Source: Trachythela sp. YZ-2020
Lineage: Eukaryota; Cnidaria; Anthozoa; Malacalcyonacea; Clavulariidae
Length of the DNA stretch: 64,000 nt
Reading direction: 5' to 3'
Assembly (NCBI GenBank): GCA_016169945.1
Contig: JADLSH010000213.1
Span: 806,001-870,000, forward strand
The notes under the pieces are model-generated. The model did no database searches. It was not told the DNA's origin and worked only from the letters and a program-made list of their open reading frames with translations. Within the stretch, counting starts at the first letter, position 1. The number at the start of each line of letters is the position of its first letter. The position numbers and the translations under genes were made by a program. Of this stretch, positions 1 through 10,295 are shown in pieces.

Positions 1-265
1 TCCCTCAAGGTAACTGAAAGTACCCCAAGGTATCCCAGCGTACCATAAAGATATCCCAAGGTACCCCAAGGTACTCGAATATACCCCAAGGTATCCCAAG
101 GTGCCATAAAGATATCCCAAGGTACCCCAAGGTACTCGAATGTACCCCAAGGTATCCCAAGGTACCATAAAGATATCCCAAGGTCCCCCAAGGTACCTGA
201 AAGTACCCCAAGGTATCCCAGCGTACCATAAAGATATCCCAAGGTACCCCAAGGTACTCGAATAA
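1..265. repeat. 61-bp higher-order tandem repeat of CCCAAGGTA-type monomers
   Basis: The word ACCATAAAG or a one-base variant recurs at about 42, 103, 164 and 225, a spacing of 61 bases. Between these markers are short monomers of about ten bases such as CCCAAGGTAC and CCCAAGGTAT. The array runs off the left edge and stops abruptly near 265. The open frame on the minus strand through this block is a by-product of the repeat. Confidence 0.9.
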
Positions 266-894
266 TGGAATGGCCTATTATGAAACCATGCATTTTATCA
301 GTCAAGTCCAGCTTTTGCATTTTTATGTTTTTCTTTATCCAGCCCATGCTGTTGCATTATATTTTTTAAAGAATATGATCCCCCAAGGCTGTGACAATGA
401 AAACAAAGAGTGTGACAATGTCTCGAATACTGGATTTGGTGGATAATGCAAGTGAGTAGATATATACACAATTTTAAGACCTAACCAGGAACGGTTGCGA
501 AAAATGCAACACTAGGTCCTCTGAGTGAAATAGAATGTCTCACCCTGGGCCAAAAAATATTGGTATATGCAGGGGCCCACCAATACACAGATTTGTAAGA
601 ATTTCATAATATTTATGGCATGTATGATTTGAATTTAGACCCTGGATGTAGATTCAATTTCACTTTTACACACATCCAGAAGTACACACATCCACAGTTT
701 TGTATATTTCTGTTCCACCATGAGAACATTGCATATTTTGTACTAGCCTGCTATCAAGTGCTAGGGGGGGGAGGCTAGGGTTGGGATTAGGGGAGCTTGA
801 GAAAAAGAGAGTGGAGGACCCTTCGCCCACTAGCACTGCTACGCAGGTTACTATTTGTAGGTAATCTATTCCTTTTATTGCAGAATTCATCACA
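266..894. other. No gene seen; one short hairpin repeat inside
   Basis: AT-rich sequence without a convincing reading frame or exon. The only recognisable element is the hairpin repeat near 481-530, listed separately. Short open frames here have no family resemblance. Confidence 0.5.
481..530. repeat. Hairpin repeat family, copy 1 (GTTGCGAAAAATGCAAC core)
   Basis: The core GTTGCGAAAAATGCAAC folds as GTTGC/GCAAC around a short A-rich loop. It is flanked by AGACCTAACCAGGAACG on the left and CACTAGGTCCTC on the right. The same arrangement recurs near 60600-60660 and 61195-61245, so it is a dispersed family and not a chance palindrome. Here only the central part is kept; the long outer arms of copy 2 are not evident. 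Confidence 0.65.
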
Positions 895-1135
895 CAATGA
901 CACAGGCCCACTTTCTGCTGGCAAAATTTGGAGCCCGCAAATGGCATTTCCTGCATTCTGAGCGTCGGATTTATTTCTAAAATTCGTTCTCAAAGAACCC
1001 GAATTTCAGACAAAAATTAACGAAATGGGGTCCGGGGACGTGCTCCACCGGGAAAATTTTGAAATTTCATGCCAGGAAATGCCATTTCCTGCATTCTGAG
1101 CTGGGCATTTATTCCAAAATTGTCCTCTAAACACG
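895..1135. repeat. Diverged tandem duplication, about 120 bp
   Basis: Two neighbouring stretches share the order: an A-rich run after a CC(C/A)..G start, ATGGCATTTCCTG or ATGCCATTTCCTG, then GCATTCTGAG, ATTTATT, AAAATT and TTTCAGACAAAA or TTTTAGACAAAA. The first is around 905-1017 and the second around 1045-1152. They are clearly diverged, so the duplication is old. Confidence 0.6.
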
Positions 1136-1152
1136 CGTATTTTAGACAAAAA

Positions 1153-2644
1153 AGAACATGAAAATGACGCAAAAAATCGAAATATCTTAGTCAATACTTA
1201 AAATATCAAATTATTTTCTTAAAACACAAAAATAGTAAGGAAAATTCATTTTGGTCCATGTTGTAACAGCAGCACAATAGCAGTTGGGAAAAAATTGGCT
1301 TTAATGAGACTGTTGAGTTGTCTTAACAACAGTAGTTAGGTGTTCAGAACTTTGAAGTCAAACCGGAATAATACTTGGAATTTAGACCAGTTTCCACCAA
1401 GAAAGATCCCTTGCATTTGAACCATAGAAATATCTATTATTTTTATGATTTGAACAGTAGAAGCTTATACATAGAAATCTCTTATGCAGTTACATCATTT
1501 TTGTAAAGAAACTCAAAACTTTATTACCTTGACTCCTTGATAAGATAAGATGAGATAAGAGAAATTGATAGGGATAAGAGAAACATAATTTGAATCGGAG
1601 TGAAACACATTGTATTCTATTCTGCCTGTCACCAGAGTGACCAGACAATAGTATTCACTTGATATACCATTGCAATAATATAAAAGGTGCAGTCTGATGA
1701 TATATAGTAGACATGGAATAATGAACACAGAATTTGGATCATTAGATGGCTTTGCAACCATTATATTTAGTTGCAGTTCTTATTAACCCCAGGCTCACAG
1801 AGTCAGGCTAAAAATTTAGCTATTAATAGCTAATTGGCTTTGTTAACATAAATTGATATTGTGTTATGTTTGTCAAAGTGCCAAATGCATGATTTCTCTA
1901 GCAATAACATGAATACATTGAAACATATTATTGTTCACATATGACGTTTTTCCTAGGCCACAGAAAATGTCAACCTGCCTTGGTAGGACCAGTTCTTATT
2001 TATAAATGACTTATCATTATCTAACAGCTGCATGGCTTCAGGGGGAAGGCAGTTTCATAGGAAGAGGATTATTCAGGATAAGGTATATCCTTTGAGTTTT
2101 ATGGAGATTTTAGTGTCGTCCATATATATAGTGTTAAAATATTCTACAACAGAAGATTTATAAACAAACACATGTCAAGCATTGCTAGGATTTTGTTCTG
2201 AAAATCTCTAATCCTACAGTAGTAAGTTGCTTTACCTTCAGCCTACACAACAGTGACAGGGTACAAAACAAAACTGGGCTGACTAAGTACTGAATGAACA
2301 GATAGGGAGAAACAGACCAGGAAGGATATATGGACAAAAGGATGAGAAAATTCTCTTCATCTGCATTTTTATAATTGAATAAGTGATATATATTTGTAGA
2401 CCATATAGTACATCAGCTAAGTAAGCTTAGGCAACTAAGCGGTTCTACTTAGCAACAATTTTCCTGAAATAGATGAAGTTGGCCATGGACCCATATCCAA
2501 TACCGTACAAGAAAACCTGCAAATTATGCATTTATAACATCAAAAACTTATACAGTATGCACTATCCTGATGAATTGTGGAAATAATGATAAACAATTCT
2601 CCAAAATACATTCTAAAGGGCAATGTACAGTCACATGCTCTGCC
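1153..2644. other. No gene recognised
   Basis: AT-rich, many stop codons in all frames, no transposon ends recognised. It could be intron of a gene whose 3' exons lie at 6370-7195, but no exon could be supported here. Confidence 0.4.
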
Positions 2645-2735
2645 CTCCTCTGGCCCCAACCCCCCTCCACCAACAACAACCCCCCTCCCCCAACAACAAC
2701 CCCCCTCTCCCAATAACAACCCCCCAAAACAACAA
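2645..2735. repeat. C-rich minisatellite, about 20-bp period
   Basis: About four copies of a CCAACAACAACCCCCCTCCC-like unit, with one copy reading CCAATAACAACC. The strand asymmetry (C-rich on plus) makes proline-rich and glycine-rich frames on the two strands, which are not evidence of a gene. Confidence 0.75.
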
Positions 2736-3366
2736 CTGATCAAATATCTTATATATATTTACAGTAACACAGCAAAATTGTATCAATTTGTAGGCAACCA
2801 CATCATATAAATCGTATCACGTTTTCACTGAATTTAAATAAAACTAAATAAGGTTATAGGACTTACAATAACCGTCCAGGCAGTGATACACTGATACTGT
2901 CACTGAATCACTATATAGACTATATAATTCAGCAATTTGATGGATTAGAAAGGTCACATTTGACATAAACACACACGAGATTTATACAACGACGCGAAAT
3001 CGCGCCTCATTTAGTTCTTAAATATTCTGACTTAATTTACATAATGCACGTATTGGTTTGTATATTCGTCTAATAGAAGTTATTCCAAGAAGGCAAGAAC
3101 AAAACGAGGAATCCTTACCTTATACATTTGTAAACATTGCTTCATTGATGTTGAAATCTCACAAATTCACAGGCCACAGACACTAGATATACACATAGTT
3201 GCCTAAATTTGTACGAGGTTGTATAGCTGTATCTTTAATACAACAAAACCACCATTCGGTTTCTTCTGATTTGCAATGCAAATGCGAAGTAGAAGTTAGC
3301 CGAGATTCTACCGAGAATTTACCGAATACAACTCCTTGGGCACTATTGCGCAACGAAAACATGGCT
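2736..3366. other. No gene recognised
   Basis: Unique-looking AT-rich sequence between the C-rich minisatellite and the hAT nest. A 90-codon plus-strand frame beginning at 3199 crosses the end of the first hAT element, which argues against it being a real coding exon. Confidence 0.4.
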
Positions 3367-3465
3367 ACCGTGTCCAGTGAGCTCTATATATATATCTGGA
3401 GTGAGAACTTATGTCCAAAAAGTGAAGCCAAATTAAGATGGCGGAAATTGACGTCCAGTGCCAAT

Positions 3466-4092
3466 CAGTGAACTCAATTTGGTTACCTGGAACGATAACT
3501 GGCGGTGAAAAGTGAAGCCAAAATAACAGTGCCTACGCCATCAAACGTGATTGATTTCACAACGGCCAAAGTTCAAATAAGTTCACGAAAATAGAAAAAA
3601 ACCTTGAATGTCTGTTAAAACCTGCACGATAGCTTATCTTATCCCATATTTTCATGGCTCTCATAAACTTTTTGCACAAACTAGCTTATACGCCTTATAC
3701 GACTGACAAAAAAACAAAATATTTTCGCTGTTTGAACAAAACACTGAGAAAACTTGCTTTAATTAACTTACTTCAGTGACAAAGATATGTTTTCCTCCTA
3801 GTTTTCCTTCTGTGATCTTTTAGCCAGTTACAAAGGAGAAACTACTTCGATTTGCAAAAAAACTGTTGTTTTTTTCAAAAAAATAATACAAAAATAGAGT
3901 TTACGTACGGACCGCGCAGTAAATAAGTTGTGGGGGACTGAAACTGACGTACGGACCGCGTGAAATTGACTTTTGAGGGACTGAAACTGACGTACGGACC
4001 GCGTAAAAGGACTGGGAGTTAGGCTTCACTTTTTTCCGCCTGAATGATTGAATGTTATCGTTCCAGATATTAGAAATTTATGGAGTTCACTG
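3466..4092. mobile_element. hAT-type non-autonomous element 2, nested in element 1
   Basis: Ends are CAGTGAACTCAATTTGG on the left and ATGGAGTTCACTG on the right. The subterminal block CTGGAACGATAAC is present in inverted orientation near both ends. An exact 8-bp duplication, GTGCCAAT, flanks it at 3458-3465 and 4093-4100. At 627 bp with no reading frame it is a MITE. The ends resemble those of elements 1 and 3, so one transposase family probably mobilised all three. Confidence 0.9.
3903..4015. repeat. 43/44-bp internal tandem repeat, three copies
   Basis: ACGTACGGACCGCG occurs at 3903, 3947 and 3990, twice followed by GGGACTGAAACTG. The array lies wholly inside hAT element 2 and so travels with it. 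No function can be read from it. Confidence 0.85.
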
Positions 4093-4398
4093 GTGCCAAT
4101 CCCTTTCTATTGTTTTCGACCGCGCGGTTTGCACAAGCCGGCAAGGAGTGTGCCGAAATTTTGTGTTTTTACTCCGATGTAAACAATAACATCATGATTT
4201 TATGAACTAATAACTTGATTAGCGATGCGATCTGTTAGTATAAACTGGAATTAGCTAGAAAAATGGTATGAAAACTGTTTATGACCTTCATGAGTTTGGA
4301 CGTCAATTGCCGCCATCTTTGGCTTCACTTGGCCTATTGGCCGAACATTAGAAGTTCTTACTCCAGATATATATAGAGCTCACTGACCGTGTCTCACC

Positions 4399-5373
4399 CA
4401 GTGAACTATAAGTAAACTGGAACGCTAACTCCTATGATCAAGTCCTATGATTCGTTGAAGCCAATGCGCGGAATTTGAACTTTCAAAAGGACTGAGGCTA
4501 GAGTTCCGAGGAGTGAGAAAATTCCGTCAAAAGTTTGTTTTTGAGCGAAAATTTGCAAGAAAAATACTTTTTACATCAGAAGACTTCAATGTTTGGGATT
4601 CAAATGTGGTTTTCCGATTAGTTTTGACTGTTTTACATCTATCTGCAGCAAAAATGAGGCGGATCGTTATCGTATATGGAAAAATATGACAAATGTTTGA
4701 ACGTGCCGAAGCAAACTTTGCTCTTTAACTCAGAAAAATATACTAGAAAACACTTCGGCAGCCCCCAAATTGATTTTGCACTATGCTCCAGGTATTGCTT
4801 TTTAACTTGAGCTTTTAGTCCTTGCTTTAACCCTTCTAAAATATAAACAAACTGACGATTTTCAAGTGGTGCTATTTTTGTCTTCGCGCCTGCTTGTTGG
4901 TCATCAGTGAGCACTTCGAATATGACGGCTGAGCTAGCTTATATAATCCTTATTTTAACTGTCAAAAATAAGTTACTGCATGCTTGAAAAGCAATTTTTT
5001 AATGTATCTTATATTTTTCTATATAAATTGTATCATAAAATCTCTTAACTCTTTTTGGAAAGTCTCATAACTCAGAAAAACCAAACATTTTCGCGCGGTT
5101 TTTTGACAAATTTTGTTTTTTTCCAGTAATATTTCAGAAACTAAACGACCTTTGTTCATTGTAAATACTTGAGTAAAAAGTTTAATTGTTCTAGTGTACA
5201 TGTAGTCAAAGATAAATAGCGAAAGTATAAAAGGAAATTAAAAGGGTAAAATTTTGCAATATAAAAAGTGTATTTTTTGAAAAAAATATGTTAAAAGGGA
5301 CTGGCGCTACCTACAAAGCACGGCTTCAATTCCCCCCCCTGAGTTAGCGTTCCAGTATACTTATAGTTCACTG
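4399..5373. mobile_element. hAT-type non-autonomous element 3
   Basis: Left end CAGTGAACTATAAGTAAACT and the right end, read inverted, CAGTGAACTATAAGTATACT; the subterminal CTGGAACGCTAACTC is inverted at both ends. The exact 8-bp duplication GTCTCACC is at 4391-4398 and 5374-5381. The left duplication overlaps the target duplication of element 1, so element 3 landed immediately beside it. The 975-bp body holds only minus-strand frames below 100 codons with no family resemblance. Confidence 0.92.
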
Positions 5374-5381
5374 GTCTCACC

Positions 5382-6369
5382 GTGTCTCACGTCACAAAAT
5401 CCTGCTCTGTGATTGGCTTGATACCCTCCACCGTGTCTCAATGTGGCCAGAAGTTACTATATTTAGTAACAGTAGAACCGCGGACCGTGTCGCAAAATCG
5501 CAGTCGCATTCTACGAGTTCTTTCCGAACGTGAAGAGTCTAGTTCGTGCAGTTATCGGTGAATTGTCGTAGAAAACTATTTGATATGCAAAATATTCAAT
5601 CTTCGCGGGGTTTTCCCCGCTTTAATAATAAAACACGCAGCTATTTCGTGGTTATTTGCTAATATTTCGAGATTTTGACGCAAGGTAAAGGTTTTAGTTT
5701 ATAACTATAAAATATGCAAAAAGTATTTGAATTGAATATGAATGAGACAAATTCGTTTATTAATCAATACTCATTTCGTCCTTATGAACGAAGTTTCACA
5801 AATCAGGATCGCAAAAATCTGACCGTGTCTTGAGCCACGTTTGACACCCCCTGGATCCGCCCATGCTTGTTAACTAATTTGCAATCATGAAACATCTGCA
5901 TCTTGATGCCTTGTTCCTTTTTGTTAGTATCAACAACTGTATTCAGACAGACTTTCCTGCAATTATAGAAGAGAGAAATTATACTGTGTTATTATGACAT
6001 TTTTGTTACCTAATAGAGTTATGCATTTTATCTCTATAAAGGATAGAAGAGAGATAAAACCTTTGTTGGTCTATGTACAATAAGGTGATAATAGTTAACC
6101 CCTTTCAACAACCCTAGTTCCCAATTCTTCTGTTGTTTATATCCTCACTGCAAATATTTTATTTGTTGCTACCAACCTCTTGTCTTTTCAGTCATTCCTA
6201 TATATATGCTCCAAATTATCCTCTTTTTTGAAATTGTAAAATTTGTAATCCATAAAAATATACATGAATATCGGTAAATGCGTAAAATATTTTGAAAACT
6301 GTTTCAAGAAGCGCAAGTATAAACGTGACATCAGCTGATGCTTTGTATGCATGTGGTTTTGTTGTTCAG
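5382..6369. other. No gene recognised; recurring ACCGTGTC words
   Basis: The words ACCGTGTCTCA or GACCGTGTC occur at about 5381, 5431, 5484 and 5820, matching the target site of hAT element 1, so the target was itself part of a loosely repeated region. No exon of the downstream PRC1-like gene was found here. The stretch just before 6370 ends in a pyrimidine/T-rich tract and CAG, a plausible splice acceptor. Confidence 0.4.
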
Positions 6370-7195
6370 GTTGAAGAAGAGTTGAAGAGCACAATAGCAT
6401 CATGGGAACATGATAACGAGAACCTGTTTTTAGTGAATGGTGAAAGATATCTTGAGATTATGGAAAGACAGTGGCTAAACCATGAAGAAGAAAAGAAGAG
6501 AGCAATTGCAGAAAGGGTATGAAATTTAAAATGACGGTAATATGATAAAGCCTCTGCCTGGAGTGTATAAAATTGTACGTCCACTGCATGTGCAATGAAG
6601 TTACAAAACACAACTTTGATGTAATGTATCGATTTTTATTTTTAGCAAAAAGCAAAAAAGGAAACACTTAACAAAGAGATGGTCTATGGTTGCACACCTA
6701 ACAAAAAGTAAGAATATATCAACCATAGGAAATTAGTATGACAGAATACGTGAAAAGTCAAACTTGTACCTTCGATCGCAATTGATATTTAACATTTCTT
6801 CATGTCTAAAACTAAAAGTACATGCAGTTATAACTCCTAAAACGAGTTTTCGCTTGAGCACACTATGTCCATGAAGCAGTAGCCATATACCAGGCAATTT
6901 GTGTCTATAACTGAATGTTTCCTTCATTACAGAGCTACACCTGCGAAAACTCCGCTAGGCTCTGCCAGCAAGGTAATATACACAAATTACACAGGACTGA
7001 CAGGAGATACGTTTTTGTATACTATTATTTGTATGTGCAGATACAAGGTACAAGACAAGTACTATAAAATCTTTATTTCTTGTGCTGTAGATGAACTCGA
7101 CCGCAAGTTCAACTGCTACAACACCATCAAGGTTATTCCAATCAAGTGTGGTCAGTAGATCTCCACTAACACCACGTAAAAATCTGATGTCGTAA
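6370..7195 (+). CDS. PRC1/Ase1-like microtubule bundler, four 3' exons (partial)
   Basis: Four exons read in one consistent phase: 6370-6516, 6646-6707, 6933-6972 and 7091-7195, each bounded by AG and GT, ending in TAA at 7193-7195. The first encodes VEEELKSTIASWEHDNE and FLVNGERYLEIMERQW. This parallels the C-terminal spectrin-like region of PRC1 (LEEEL...I..WE, then VNG and the QW pair). The second ends in MVYG.TPNKK and the third in ATPAKTPLGSASK, like the MLYG and Thr-Pro-rich tail of PRC1. The last exon is Ser/Thr-rich with SP and TP sites, fitting the Cdk-regulated tail. Family role: cross-linking antiparallel microtubules in the spindle midzone. Upstream exons were not found in the window, so they lie further left or this is a 3' fragment. 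The phase consistency argues for a real gene. Confidence 0.72.
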
Positions 7196-7387
7196 AAATA
7201 TGCTCGCATATTAGCTTGAGAAACGCCTTCTCGAAATGACCCGTATTGTAGAGACGGAATCACTAGATATCATATCGGTTGACCTTACCTTGTGATGTAA
7301 CCTGTAAACGGTTACCTTAACAAAACCACAACCTTTTCTGGCAGATATAAGTACTTTCATGATCGCTTTTTTATGGGTGTAGATAAA

Positions 7388-7861
7388 AAGCGGACGGCGG
7401 ACGGCGGACGGCGGACGGCGGACGGCGGACGGCGGACGGCGGACGGCGGACGGCGGACGGCGGACGGCGGACGGCGGACGGCGGACGGCGGACGGCGGAC
7501 GGCGGACGGCGGACGGCGGACGGCGGACGGCGGACGGCGGACGGCGGACGGCGGACGGCGGACGGCGGACGGCGGACGGCGGACGACGGACGGCAGACGG
7601 CGGATGACGGACGACAGACGGCGGACGGCGGATGGCGGACGGCGGACGGTGACGGCGGACGGCGGACGGGGACGGCGGACGGCGGACGGCGGACGGCGGA
7701 CGGCGGACGGCGGACGGCGGACGGCAGACGGCGGACGGCGGACGGCGGACGGTGGACGGCGGACGGGGCACGGCGGACGGCGGACGGCGGACGGCGGACG
7801 GCGGACGGCGGACGGCGGACGGCGGACGGCGGACGGCGGACGGCGGACGGCGGACGGCGGA
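7388..7861. repeat. (GGCGGAC)n heptanucleotide minisatellite
   Basis: About 67 copies of GGCGGAC with scattered variants (GACGGAC, GGCAGAC, GGTGGAC) concentrated around 7585-7670 and near 7750. Because 7 is not a multiple of 3 every frame encodes the same seven-residue cycle, and neither strand contains stops. It lies about 190 bases after the PRC1-like stop codon and directly abuts the left end of the fold-back element. Confidence 0.97.
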
Positions 7862-8920
7862 CTGATTTTCATAGCGGCCTATTACCTAATTAACTCAACT
7901 ATAAAAATTCTTTTAACGGACGAACTACTGAAAAATGGTACGTACAATAAGTCGATAAAATAATATAATCAAAGAACCAGAGACTCCCAGGCACCTTTGG
8001 GGGCCAAAGGCAATATCTTTGGGAACTCTGATACGATTTCACGGCTTTCGAATCTCCAGGTACATATAACATTTTTATAATAATCCCCACTAATAGCGTA
8101 TGTACGTTATGTAACCTTAAAAAAATCACCTATTTTGCGCTTCTACATATAACTGCCCTGCCCCTTGGTCTGGAATTAAAAATAATATTGGGCAGCGTCA
8201 TGATTTTATGACATTCTATACACACTGTCATTTCGATCATATTTTCAAATTTTGCTGACTTTTTTTTTCGGAATTAGCAATTGTCAGCAATACCTTTGTT
8301 TCGATTTGATATTCTTATATAATTTCTCTTAATTTGCTTGTGACATTGACGTTTGTGCATATTCTTCGATAAGGAATTTTTTATTGGTACTATACGATAT
8401 TTGCCTATTATCAGAACTATTAACTCAACTTTTACGATTGAAACGCGCATAACCAAATTAAGAAATATTATATAACGAAAGCAAATCGAAACGAAGGTAT
8501 TGCTGACAATTGCTAATTCCGAAACAAGAAGTCAGCAAAATTTGAAAATATTATCAAAATGACAGTGTGCATAGAATGTCATAAAATCATGACGCTGCCC
8601 AATATTACTTTTAATTCCAGACCAAGCGGCAGGGCAGTTATATGTAGAAGCGCAATATAGGTGATTTTTTCAAAGATTATACATAACGTACGTACCCTTT
8701 TAGTGGGGATTATTATAAAAATATTATGTATCTGGAGATTCGAAAGAGTGAAATCGTATGAGAGTTCCGAAGATATTGCCTTTGGTCCCCCAAAGGTGTC
8801 TGGGAGTCTCTTGTTCTTTGATTATATTATTGTACTTATTGTACGTACCATTTTTCAGTAGTTCATTCGTTGAAATAATTTTTATAGTTGAGTTAGGTAA
8901 TAGACCGCTATGAAAATCAG
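7862..8920. mobile_element. Fold-back (long inverted repeat) element, 1.06 kb
   Basis: The left end CTGATTTTCATAGCGG returns as CCGCTATGAAAATCAG at the right end. The arms (about 7862-8330 and 8460-8920) are reverse complements nearly throughout, including GACTCCCAGGCACCTTTGG, AATAATCCCCACTAATAG and GGAATTAGCAATTGTCAGC. Roughly 130 bp of unmatched spacer lies between them. No coding capacity. The arms differ by small indels and substitutions, so it is not recent. No target duplication could be recognised, partly because the left side is the GGCGGAC array. Confidence 0.9.
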
Positions 8921-9182
8921 CTACTTTTTAGAATTTGTGAGAGGCTAACATATTTTTAAATGAAGGTGATGGTAGTAGTGATGTAGTAGTGGTTATCATA
9001 ATCCGTCGTCCGCCGCGTATGCATGTACTTCATCTTTTGGAGCCAAAGTGGATCGTTGCACCATGCAGCTTTAAAGCATGGATTGGTGTATGTATTGACT
9101 GAGCTCAACTTGGAGGTACAGCGGGGTGGCTGATGACAAGTTAAGAGCCCGCAGGGCCTGAGTTGTATAGTGGTCAGGGTGG

Positions 9183-9303
9183 TAGCCTGCGTAGCTGGCG
9201 GTTTTAAGGGGTTGGGGCGAGGGCAGGAAGGCGAGGCGCGGGAAAGGAGAAAATCCGGGCGGGAAAAACCACTTGCCGCAAAACTAGCTGTAAATGAATT
9301 ACC
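9183..9303 (+). repeat. Outer inverted repeat, left copy
   Basis: The segment beginning GTAGCCTGCGTAGCTGGCGG and passing through GTTTTAAGGGGTTGG to AAAACTAGCTGTAAATGAATT recurs as its reverse complement at about 52083-52237. The two copies lie just outside the 41.7-kb composite on both sides. They probably are the ends of an older mobile element, or two copies of a dispersed repeat, into which the composite inserted. A RecQ-like helicase relic follows at once on the inner side. Confidence 0.75.
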
Positions 9304-9321
9304 CGTTCACCAGTGAACGGG
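9302..9321. other. Perfect hairpin CCCGTTCAC/GTGAACGGG
   Basis: A 9-bp perfect stem with a 2-base loop, reading CCCGTTCACCAGTGAACGGG. It lies between the outer inverted repeat and the helicase relic. It is absent from the matching place on the right side, where the sequence diverges after GTAAATGAATTAC. Function unknown. Confidence 0.6.
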
Positions 9322-9399
9322 AAAAACGGACTGGCTAGTATTTTAGGTACTTGTCAATCAAATGGGTCAGCTGCACATGTTTACATTATATTCACATAT

Positions 9400-9808
9400 G
9401 GCCGAAGGAATGCGTCAATAAAGAGAGAGCAGCAAATTGCTATCGAAAAGCTGTTATTGAGAAATGATGTTCTTGCTGTCTTGCCAACGGGTTTTGGAAA
9501 GAGCATGGTCTTTACAGTATTTCTCCTCGCGAGGCAAGAGATTGGGAGACGAATGAACAAGAACTTAACGACGTGTATTCCGTGGTTCTGGTTTTTCTCC
9601 TCTCACCAGCATGATATCTGATCAAATAGCAGAGATGGAGTAGTTGGGTTTTAAAATTTTACAACTGTCTGATAAAACTATAAAGGACATCATACAATCT
9701 CGGCCACAGTATATTTTATATTGCAGCGCTGAAAACGCTACAAGCACATCAATCTTACAAGCTCTACAGAGCGAAATACCCGTCTTGGGAAGGTTTTCTG
9801 TTTTCTAA
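9400..9808 (+). pseudogene. RecQ-like DEAD/DEAH helicase, N-terminal fragment
   Basis: The frame through 9418-9560 reads KREQQIAIEKLL then VLAVLPTGFGKS, a Q-motif-like start and Walker A of the RecQ family. After a frameshift near 9580 the other frame continues with LTSMISDQIAEME, an in-frame TAG, then QLSDKTIKDII and YCSAENA, which fit the region between motifs Ia and II. Motif II and the rest of the helicase core are missing. RecQ-type helicase fragments of this kind are common as dispersed, probably transposon-linked, copies in some invertebrate genomes. It sits directly inside the left outer inverted repeat, so it may be the remaining cargo of that older element. Confidence 0.7.
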
Positions 9809-10064
9809 ACGAGTTTTGATAAAGTTGAAAGGCTCATGTGCATTCCGACTTCTTCGCGCATACGCTTTGCAAACCCGATCAGAACTAACAGACTAACTAC
9901 ACAATTCCTGTAAAGTTCTGGTGGTCGTTGATGTCTTTGAAAGTTTGAATATATTTTCCGAAGAAACGTACGATGTACTATCGAAATTAATTATATTTTC
10001 AGAGCGCAATTGCATAGTCTACAAATCGCTGGCGCTTTCATCGGCTGCTTTCCTGCCTCTATTT
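9809..10064. other. No gene recognised
   Basis: Continues after the helicase fragment without recognisable helicase motifs. A 74-codon frame at 9921-10145 shows no family resemblance. Confidence 0.35.
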
Positions 10065-10280
10065 ACCTTTTACCTTTGGCGTTTGCATTTAAAATATTTG
10101 TATATTTGCGGCATTCTTCCAAATGACAGACGCGCACTTGTATAGGTGAGTAGTAATATACAGGCCGTGTATATGTACCTTTTACCTTTGGCGTTTGCAT
10201 TTAAAATGTTTGTATATTTGCGGCATTCTTCCAAATGACAGACGCGCACTTGTATAGGTGAGTAGTAATATACAGGCCGT
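10065..10280 (+). repeat. 112-bp tandem duplication at the edge of the composite
   Basis: Copy 1 at 10065-10176 and copy 2 at 10177-10280 both start ACCTTTTACCTTTGGCG and run to CAGGCCGT. They differ by a single base in the ATAT/ATGT word of the middle. Copy 2 stops 16 bases before the first minisatellite unit of the composite. Its near identity shows a recent local duplication. Confidence 0.93.
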
Positions 10281-10295
10281 TCGAGCCTTATTTTT

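Larger units (their letters stand above)
3375..4385. mobile_element. hAT-type non-autonomous element 1 (outer)
   Basis: Terminal inverted repeats start CAGTGAGCTCTATATATA on the left and end TATATAGAGCTCACTG on the right. Inverted similarity continues inward for about 90 bases through CTGGAGTGAGAACTT and the AGTGAAGCCAAA stretch. The element is flanked by an exact 8-bp target duplication, ACCGTGTC, at 3367-3374 and 4386-4393. CAGTG-type ends with 8-bp duplications are the hallmark of the hAT superfamily. There is no transposase frame. Element 2 is inserted within it, so its own sequence is 3375-3465 plus 4101-4385. Confidence 0.9.

Noticed and set aside
5480..5700. Possible first exon/promoter near 5480-5690 followed by a GTAAAGG donor
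   Set aside because: No open frame, no link to the PRC1-like exons in phase, and no promoter motif strong enough to name.
7388..7861. GGCGGAC array considered as telomere-like repeat
   Set aside because: It does not match TTAGGG-type telomere repeats, lies between unique sequence and a fold-back element, and has no terminal position.
7211..7963. Proline/arginine- and threonine/glycine-rich frames over 7.2-8.0 kb
   Set aside because: Direct translation of the GGCGGAC heptamer array; both strands are open for the same arithmetic reason.
9128..9180. CTGATGA word considered as a hammerhead ribozyme core
   Set aside because: No matching GAAA core strand with stems could be placed around it.
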